Below, one piece after another: positions 14,936 to 18,998 of a stretch of 18,998 nucleotides of DNA (positions within the stretch are counted from its first letter, which is position 1; each line of letters begins with the position of its first letter). Made by a program: the position numbers and the translations under genes. Origin of the DNA: an uncultured Eisenbergiella sp. Its GTDB lineage: Bacteria > Bacillota > Clostridia > Lachnospirales > Lachnospiraceae. The stretch lies in contig CANQTI010000010.1 in the NCBI GenBank assembly GCA_947626725.1, positions 1 through 18,998 on the forward strand, in the 5' to 3' direction. A model generated the notes under the pieces. It was not told the origin of the DNA and did not search any database. It saw only the letters and a program-made list of their open reading frames with translations.

Positions 14936-15742
14936 TCACGGAAGGAAATCTTCAAAGATGAACATTTGGAAAGTGCGTCTGCAGGTTTTCAGCTCCTGCG
15001 GGGAGCGGATGACCCATCCGGCGGTGTGCGCCCCGAAGATGCGTCTGCACAGAAAAAGGGAGGTGTCTTTGCCGAACCGCCAGTTATAGGAAATGAAATC
15101 CGGGCGGCTGAATACGTTCAGCACCATTTTTCCGAGAAGGAATTGAAAGGGGCTCAGCGATCGGTTTTCCGCGTTGAAATGCGTAGAAAGCTGTCCCCGC
15201 AGCACCTGCGGCCTGTGTCTGCGATACCACCAGAGCGCCATCGGATGAAAGGACTCTATGCAGTAGTCTCCCGGATAGTCCTTAAGAAGCGCGTCGATCC
15301 GCTCCGGCACCCGCCGGTCCATGCGCTCCATTTTGATCTCCACGAGCAGAGGGACTCGACCGTTCACGAGCCGCAGCACTTCCGCGAAGGTGGGAATATG
15401 CTCTTGCGTGCCCGCCAGCGGATATTCCTGCAGCGTGCGCCAGGGCAGCGCGCCGGCGCCAAGATCGATGGCGCACATACGGCTCAAATTCGCGTCGTGA
15501 AAAACCACAGGGACGCCGTCTCCGGAGAGCCTGACATCCAGTTCGATGCCGTAACCGGCTTCCGCCGCCCGGCGAAAGGCCGGCAGAGAATTTTCCGGAA
15601 TGCCCGCCGCCAGGTCATGGAGCCCCCGGTGCGCGAAACAGACATTTAAAAAAGCGGAAGCATCCGCTTTCCGAAGGCGGGGCCGGACCAGGAACAGATA
15701 GACGGCCGCCGCCAGTATGAGCCAAAGGAATAGTGCTTTCAT
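14936..15742 (-). CDS. Membrane-anchored glycerophosphodiester phosphodiesterase (GDPD/UgpQ family)
   Basis: A 268-residue GDPD-type TIM-barrel enzyme that would hydrolyse glycerophosphodiesters to an alcohol and glycerol 3-phosphate in phospholipid turnover. Residues 3-19 form one hydrophobic membrane segment, after which the domain begins. Motifs: FAHRG with His38 and Arg39; PENSLPAF; the metal-binding pair Glu67 and Asp69 in ELDV; His82 in FHD; and LLVEIK with Glu135 and Lys137. The C-terminal half has W and GW features usual in this family (AGWVIRSPQEL). The ATG at 15742 was chosen because a GAGAGG site lies just upstream; the frame extends to 15799 but that extension overlaps the promoter and has no ribosome binding site. 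It is convergent with the giant gene and divergent from the fumarase genes. Orientation relative to the membrane is not settled by the sequence. Confidence 0.9.
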   Translation of the reverse strand: MKALFLWLILAAAVYLFLVRPRLRKADASAFLNVCFAHRGLHDLAAGIPENSLPAFRRAAEAGYGIELDVRLSGDGVPVVFHDANLSRMCAIDLGAGALPWRTLQEYPLAGTQEHIPTFAEVLRLVNGRVPLLVEIKMERMDRRVPERIDALLKDYPGDYCIESFHPMALWWYRRHRPQVLRGQLSTHFNAENRSLSPFQFLLGKMVLNVFSRPDFISYNWRFGKDTSLFLCRRIFGAHTAGWVIRSPQELKTCRRTFQMFIFEDFLP

Positions 15743-15770
15743 GGTATCCTCTCTTCTGTAATTCCTTTTC

Positions 15771-15799
15771 AGTATAGTTCTTTTCGCCGTAAAAGTCAT
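15771..15799 (-). promoter_or_regulatory. Probable promoter of the GDPD gene
   Basis: Read on the minus strand, ATGACT (15799-15794) and TATACT (15776-15771) are separated by 17 nt, giving a leader of about 20 nt before the ATG at 15742. The -10 is good; the -35 is one base off TTGACT. Confidence 0.55.
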
Positions 15800-15809
15800 G
15801 CTTTTTCAC

Positions 15810-15836
15810 AAAAAACAGAAAAAACAGAAAAAACAG
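15810..15836. repeat. Three perfect 9-bp tandem repeats (AAAAAACAG)
   Basis: AAAAAACAG occurs three times without spacing in the intergenic region upstream of the fumarase genes, just beyond the GDPD promoter. Homopolymer-rich short repeats of this kind can vary in copy number. No function is evident. Confidence 0.85.
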
Positions 15837-15899
15837 TGGAAGAAAAAAGACTCCCGCGGTAAAATGGAAACATTGAAGGGCGTTTCCCGTGGGGACACG

Positions 15900-15996
15900 G
15901 CGGCCCATTCGGGGGCGGTGTGAGAAAAGGCGGCCATTCGTGCGCGGCGTGAAAAGAGCCATTCGCGTGCAGCGTAAGAAAAAGCGGCCATTTTGG
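15900..15996. repeat. Degenerate tandem repeat of about 28-30 bp before the fumarase genes
   Basis: Units begin with GCGGCC[C]ATTCG and end with GTGAGAAAA or a variant: about 15900-15929, 15930-15955, 15956-15983, then a partial unit at 15984-15996. The last partial unit runs into the ribosome binding site. It could be translated as a basic extension of fumarase in frame from 15889, but that has no family counterpart. Confidence 0.7.
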
Positions 15997-16008
15997 AGGA
16001 GCAGGAAA

Positions 16009-16851
16009 ATGAGAACGGTACAGGTATCCCATATCACCGATGCGGTAAAGGAGATGTGCATTCAGGTAAATTATGAACTGTCGCCGGATATGTGTCGGGT
16101 TTTTGAGGAGGCGAAACGCACGGAGCGGTCTCCTCTGGGGCGGCGGATCCTGGAACAGCTTTCGCAGAATCTTGAGATCGCCGCGTCCGACCGGATCCCG
16201 ATCTGCCAGGATACCGGAATGGCTGTGGTCTTTCTGGAGATCGGGCAGGAGGTACATTTTGAGGGCGGCTGCCTGGAGGATGCGGTGAATGAAGGGATCC
16301 GGAAAGGCTATAAAGAGGGCTATCTGCGCAAATCCGTGGTGGATGATCCGATTCTGCGGAAAAATACCGGGGACAATACGCCCGGCGTGATTCATTGCCG
16401 CCTGGTGCCGGGAGATCAGGTGAAGATTACGGTGGCGCCCAAGGGCTTCGGAAGCGAAAATATGAGCCGCGTGTTCATGCTGAAGCCGGCGGACGGGCTC
16501 GAAGGGGTAAAAAATGCCGTCATTAAGGCGGTGGAGGATGCGGGGCCCAACGCCTGCCCGCCCATGGTGGTGGGGGTCGGGATCGGCGGCACGTTTGAGA
16601 AGTGCGCGCTGATGGCGAAGCATGCGCTGACCCGTCCGGCGGGCGAGCATTCGCGGATTTCGTGGGTGAAGGAGCTGGAGGAAGAGCTGCTTTTTTGTAT
16701 CAACGGAACTGGGATCGGACCGGGCGGCCTCGGCGGGACCACTACTGCGCTGGCGGTGAACGTCGAGACCTATCCGACCCATATCGCGGGGCTGCCTGTT
16801 GCGGTCAATATCTGCTGTCATGTGAATCGGCATATTTCTGTGACGCTTTGA
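16009..16851 (+). CDS. Fumarate hydratase class I, alpha subunit
   Basis: A 280-residue N-terminal-type subunit of the iron-sulfur class I fumarase (TtdA/FumA alpha family), which with the beta subunit hydrates fumarate to L-malate in the cytoplasm. Family blocks are ICQDTGMAVVFLEIG, RKNTGDNTPG, KGFGSENMS, NACPPMVVGVGIGGTFEK and GIGPGGLGGTTTALAV. Likely 4Fe-4S ligands are Cys66, Cys183 and Cys270 (or the adjacent Cys269). Length is typical. The ATG at 16009 has GGAGGAG about 8 nt upstream; an in-frame extension to 15889 only covers the intergenic repeats. The beta subunit gene follows after about 108 nt. L-tartrate dehydratase is the main alternative for this family and cannot be fully excluded by sequence alone. 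Confidence 0.92.
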   Translation: MRTVQVSHITDAVKEMCIQVNYELSPDMCRVFEEAKRTERSPLGRRILEQLSQNLEIAASDRIPICQDTGMAVVFLEIGQEVHFEGGCLEDAVNEGIRKGYKEGYLRKSVVDDPILRKNTGDNTPGVIHCRLVPGDQVKITVAPKGFGSENMSRVFMLKPADGLEGVKNAVIKAVEDAGPNACPPMVVGVGIGGTFEKCALMAKHALTRPAGEHSRISWVKELEEELLFCINGTGIGPGGLGGTTTALAVNVETYPTHIAGLPVAVNICCHVNRHISVTL

Positions 16852-16883
16852 CGGGATAGAGGCATTTTCCAGAAAAAGAATTT

Positions 16884-16912
16884 TTGTAACGAGTTTCTTC
16901 TATATATATAGT
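16884..16912 (+). promoter_or_regulatory. Possible internal promoter between the fumarase subunit genes
   Basis: TTGTAA (16884-16889) and TATAGT (16907-16912) are 17 nt apart in an AT-rich spacer unlike the neighbouring coding DNA. If used, it would give the beta subunit its own transcript start. No terminator hairpin is visible between the two genes. Confidence 0.35.
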
Positions 16913-16959
16913 GTTTTAAAATAGCGAGTGCTACAAGATATCGGATGGAGAATGAGCAT

Positions 16960-17511
16960 ATGGAAAAAGAGATCAGAGTGCCGCTTTCCCGGGAAGACGC
17001 CCTTTCGCTGAAAGCGGGGGATTATGTCTGCCTGACCGGGACGATCTATACCGCGCGGGATGCCGCGCATAAGAGAATGCAGGAAGCGCTGGAGCGCGGG
17101 GAGCCCCTTCCCTTTGACATCAGAGGCAGTGTCATCTATTATATGGGACCGTCCCCGGCGAGGGAGGGAAGGCCCATCGGTTCCGCGGGGCCTACGACGG
17201 CCAGCCGAATGGATAAATATACGCCGGCGCTGTTGGATCTGGGGCTGGCGGGCATGATCGGAAAAGGACGCCGCAGTCCGGCCGTCAGAGAGGCGGTAAT
17301 GCGCAATCAGGCTGTCTATTTCGCCGCGGTGGGCGGTGCCGGTGCCCTTCTGTCAAAGGCGGTCACGTCGGCTGAAGTGATCGCGTATGAGGATCTGGGG
17401 ACCGAAGCCGTCCGGAAGCTGACGGTGGAGAATCTCCCGGTCATCGTATGCATGGATGCTGCGGGAACAGATCTTTATGAGACGGCGGCAGAGGAATATC
17501 GAAGACGGTGA
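16960..17511 (+). CDS. Fumarate hydratase class I, beta subunit
   Basis: A 183-residue C-terminal-type subunit of class I fumarase (TtdB/FumA C-terminal domain family), forming the swivelling domain that completes the active site with the alpha subunit. Visible blocks are LKAGDYVCLTGTIYTARDAAHKR, YYMGPSPA, IGSAGPTTASRMD, MIGKG and YFAAVGGAGALLSK. Length matches the family (about 180-190). Two starts are possible: ATG 16945 has no ribosome binding site, whereas ATG 16960 has GGAG 9 nt upstream, so the latter is chosen; the difference is five residues. It follows the alpha gene on the same strand and is followed after about 59 nt by the acyltransferase gene, which may share its transcript. Confidence 0.92.
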   Translation: MEKEIRVPLSREDALSLKAGDYVCLTGTIYTARDAAHKRMQEALERGEPLPFDIRGSVIYYMGPSPAREGRPIGSAGPTTASRMDKYTPALLDLGLAGMIGKGRRSPAVREAVMRNQAVYFAAVGGAGALLSKAVTSAEVIAYEDLGTEAVRKLTVENLPVIVCMDAAGTDLYETAAEEYRRR

Positions 17512-17570
17512 CGGGGGCGGTCTGAGACATCCGGCCGCGCGGAGAGCGGATTTTGCGGGAGAGTTGAAAA

Positions 17571-18281
17571 ATGAAGCGGATCATTCTCATGGTTTTGTAT
17601 AACCTGATATTTGTGCCATACTGGTGGTGGCAGATGTGCCATTACGCGAAAAATCCTGAAAAATACAGTCGGGAAGAGCGCTGGGCCCTGCTGCAGAAGA
17701 TCACGGTGCATGCCAATCGGGGCGGCCGGGTGAAGATCGAGGCCTATCAAACGGAAAATATCCCGAAAGAAGAGAGCTTCATTTTTTATCCCAATCATCA
17801 GGGGCTTTTTGATGTGCTCGCGCTGATTGAGAGCTGTCCTCGCTTTTTTGCGGTGGTCAACAAAAAGGAAGTCAGCAATATCCCGCTTCTGAAACAGGTG
17901 TTTCAGATTACGGGCTCCTATGCCATTGACAGAGAGGACATCAGACAGTCCATTGGCGTCATCAATCAGGTGGCGCAGGACGTGCAAAAGGGAAAGAATT
18001 TCCTGATCTTCGCGGAAGGAACGCGCAGCCGTCAGGGGAACGTGCCGCAGACCTTTAAGGGAGGCAGCTTTAAGAGCGCTTATAAAGCGAAATGTCCCAT
18101 CGTGCCGGTGGCGCTGATGAATGCTTTCATTCCATTCGATAAAAATACGATTGAAAAAGTTACCGTCAAGGTAATTTATCTGAAGCCGATCCCTTATGAG
18201 GAATACAAAGGGATGAAGACGGTGGAGATCGCAGCGGAAGTGAAGCGCCGCATTGAAGAGGCGATTGCGTCGCATTCCTGA
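17571..18281 (+). CDS. plsC: 1-acyl-sn-glycerol-3-phosphate acyltransferase (PlsC family)
   Basis: A 236-residue lysophosphatidic acid acyltransferase that would add the second acyl chain to make phosphatidic acid at the inner face of the membrane. Motif I is NHQGLFD with His76 and Asp81 (HX4D), and motif III is EGTRSR with Glu149. A hydrophobic N-terminal segment (about 4-20, ending PYWWW) probably associates with the membrane, and PIVPVALMNAF fits motif IV. A GGGAGAG site lies about 7 nt before the ATG. It is the last gene of the plus-strand run after fumarase; no clear terminator follows. Other acyltransferases of the superfamily share these motifs, so the acceptor is inferred. Confidence 0.88.
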   Translation: MKRIILMVLYNLIFVPYWWWQMCHYAKNPEKYSREERWALLQKITVHANRGGRVKIEAYQTENIPKEESFIFYPNHQGLFDVLALIESCPRFFAVVNKKEVSNIPLLKQVFQITGSYAIDREDIRQSIGVINQVAQDVQKGKNFLIFAEGTRSRQGNVPQTFKGGSFKSAYKAKCPIVPVALMNAFIPFDKNTIEKVTVKVIYLKPIPYEEYKGMKTVEIAAEVKRRIEEAIASHS

Positions 18282-18330
18282 AAAGTTGTTTTCGCGGGGT
18301 CTCGCGGCCGGAAAGAGCAGGCGTGTCTGA

Positions 18331-18380
18331 CTGCGTCTGGCGGTGTCGGCCTGCGTCGGCCTGCGCCGGGCTGTGCCGGA
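18331..18380. repeat. Five degenerate 10-bp tandem repeats (consensus CTGCGTCGGC)
   Basis: CTGCGTCTGG, CGGTGTCGGC, CTGCGTCGGC, CTGCGCCGGG and CTGTGCCGGA follow without gaps in the 221-nt spacer between plsC and the tRNA. The rest of 18282-18409 shows no gene or terminator. No function is evident. Confidence 0.7.
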
Positions 18381-18409
18381 TGCAGGCGCTGAAAATCCTG
18401 AAAAAGTGG

Positions 18410-18438
18410 TTGACAGGACGGATGACAGAGGCTATAAT
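18410..18438 (+). promoter_or_regulatory. Consensus promoter of the tRNA-Ser gene
   Basis: TTGACA (18410-18415) and TATAAT (18433-18438) are perfect hexamers with 17-nt spacing. They give a start near 18445 and a tRNA 5' leader of about 58 nt. Confidence 0.85.
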
Positions 18439-18502
18439 AAATAATGCGTCCGGCAGCGGCGTAAAATTGCATAATTGGCAGAGGCTCGATTCAGAATCAT
18501 GT

Positions 18503-18590
18503 GGAGAAATACTCAAGAGGCCGAAGAGGCGCCCCTGCTAAGGGTGTAGGTCGCGAAAGCGGCGCGAGGGTTCAAATCCCTCTTTCTCCG
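18503..18590 (+). tRNA. tRNA-Ser (anticodon GCU)
   Basis: An 88-nt class II tRNA. The acceptor stem GGAGAAA (18503-18509) pairs with TTTCTCC (18583-18589), and G18590 is the discriminator base. The anticodon stem CGCCC/GGGTG encloses the loop CTGCTAA with anticodon GCT at 18537-18539, reading AGC and AGU. The long variable arm (TAGGTCGCGAAAGCGGC region) is typical of tRNA-Ser, and the T arm is GAGGG-TTCAAAT-CCCTC. CCA is not encoded. It has its own promoter and terminator. Confidence 0.95.
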
Positions 18591-18604
18591 TTAGCTCTGT
18601 CAAT

Positions 18605-18642
18605 AAAAAAGAGAATCCTTGCAGTATAGGTTTCTTTTTTTT
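18605..18642 (+). terminator. Probable intrinsic terminator after the tRNA
   Basis: AAAAAAGAGAATCCT and AGGTTTCTTTTTTTT pair with one internal mismatch and a G-T wobble around a short loop, and the stem ends in an unbroken run of eight T. A/T-rich pairing makes it modest in strength. Confidence 0.6.
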
Positions 18643-18701
18643 ACCGTTTCGTCGTCGGCTTTTTCCGAGAAATTCGTTACTGGCTTTTCCCGAGAAAGTG
18701 G

Positions 18702-18731
18702 TTGACAACTGCCGGAGACAGATGCTATAAT
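18702..18731 (+). promoter_or_regulatory. Upstream promoter (P1) of a probable rRNA operon
   Basis: TTGACA (18702-18707) and TATAAT (18726-18731) are perfect hexamers with an 18-nt spacer. A CGCG/CGCG mini-hairpin (18742-18754) and a perfect TTCTTCC/GGAAGAA hairpin (18760-18778), followed by an A/T-rich run, lie between it and the next promoter. Confidence 0.75.
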
Positions 18732-18796
18732 GAAAACCCACCGCGAAAGTCGCGATGGCTTCTTCCAGAACGGAAGAAAATTTTTTAAAAAATTGC

Positions 18797-18825
18797 TTGA
18801 CAGTGCCAAAACGGTGTGCTAATAT
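18797..18825 (+). promoter_or_regulatory. Downstream promoter (P2) of a probable rRNA operon
   Basis: TTGACA (18797-18802) and TAATAT (18820-18825) with a 17-nt spacer, preceded by an AT-rich tract (18779-18793) that could act as an UP element. Tandem strong promoters about 95 bp apart are typical of ribosomal RNA operons. Confidence 0.75.
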
Positions 18826-18998
18826 AAGACTGTTGCGGCGGCAAAGCGCAGGCAACCGCACCTTGACAAATAAACAGTAATGCAACCCTGAAAATTCGTA
18901 AAACAGGCCTTTACAGCGCGAAGCGCTGTAGGGATCCTGAAGGCGGCCGCGGAAAGCTCGCTTTCCGGCGGACGGATTCAGGAGACCGTACAATGCGA
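18826..18998 (+). other. Structured leader, probably of a 16S-23S-5S rRNA operon starting beyond the window
   Basis: CCTTGACAAATAAACAG (18861-18877) resembles the boxA antitermination element of Firmicute rRNA leaders. Strong hairpins follow: TACAGCGC/GCGCTGTA (18912-18930), and a larger stem closed by TCCTGAA/TTCAGGA (18935-18983) with an inner GGAAAG/CTTTCC hairpin (18951-18966). The 16S gene itself is not reached. Alternatively, AGGAGA (18980-18985) and ATG (18993) could start a protein gene, but only two codons are visible. Confidence 0.5.

Noticed and set aside
14966..15649. Plus-strand open frame of 227 codons opposite the GDPD gene
   Set aside because: It is the antisense of a clear GDPD gene with all motifs in order; the plus-strand frame has no recognisable domain.
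15889..16008. 40-residue basic N-terminal extension of fumarase alpha
   Set aside because: It starts at a GTG without a ribosome binding site, merely translates the intergenic repeats, and is absent from the family; ATG 16009 has GGAGGAG before it.
18538..18993. Minus-strand open frame of 151 codons across the tRNA and promoters
   Set aside because: It overlaps the tRNA-Ser, its terminator and two consensus promoters and resembles no protein I recognise.

Overview
The window looks like chromosomal DNA from a low-to-mid-GC Firmicute of the class Clostridia, most likely a gut Lachnospiraceae-type organism. This is an inference. It rests on strong AGGAGG-type ribosome binding sites, consensus TTGACA/TATAAT promoters, a two-subunit class I fumarase, an Rpn/PD-(D/E)XK nuclease of the kind common in gut Clostridia, and a giant Gram-positive wall-anchored surface protein.

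Region 1 (1-1386) is the 3' part of a divergent methylmalonate-semialdehyde-dehydrogenase-type aldehyde dehydrogenase. Region 2 (1387-3702) is a scrambled accessory patch. It holds a 96-bp near-perfect hairpin element between 9-bp direct repeats, a consensus promoter, and an intact Rpn-family nuclease gene. It also holds a second, 5'-truncated copy of that gene in tandem, a 73-bp fragment of the dehydrogenase gene 71/73 identical to the intact copy upstream, and a terminator.

Region 3 (3703-14932) is dominated by one gene of 3605 codons with its own promoter and structured leader. The protein has a signal peptide, a VWA domain with a MIDAS motif, about 1300 residues of uncharacterised ectodomain, and seven Cna-B/pilin-type beta-sandwich modules. 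Each module keeps a Lys/Glu/Asn triad typical of intramolecular isopeptide bonds. It ends in an MPATG sortase motif, a membrane segment and a very basic tail. One pilin module is interrupted by about 430 residues of TE, QSESETQP and GGQTES repeats. The architecture recalls RrgA-like pilus-tip adhesins, but no sortase or major pilin lies in the window.

Region 4 (14936-18281) is housekeeping. A membrane-anchored glycerophosphodiester phosphodiesterase lies on the minus strand and shares a bidirectional terminator with the giant gene. On the plus strand follow the fumarase alpha and beta subunits and a PlsC-type acyltransferase. Region 5 (18282-18998) has a tRNA-Ser(GCU) with promoter and terminator. 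After it come two tandem promoters, a boxA-like element and strong hairpins, which together look like the leader of a ribosomal RNA operon that begins just past the window.

Functionally, the fumarase serves central carbon metabolism, and GDPD and PlsC serve phospholipid turnover and synthesis. The giant protein would act at the cell surface in adhesion. The Rpn patch between the dehydrogenase and the adhesin carries the clearest signs of rearrangement.
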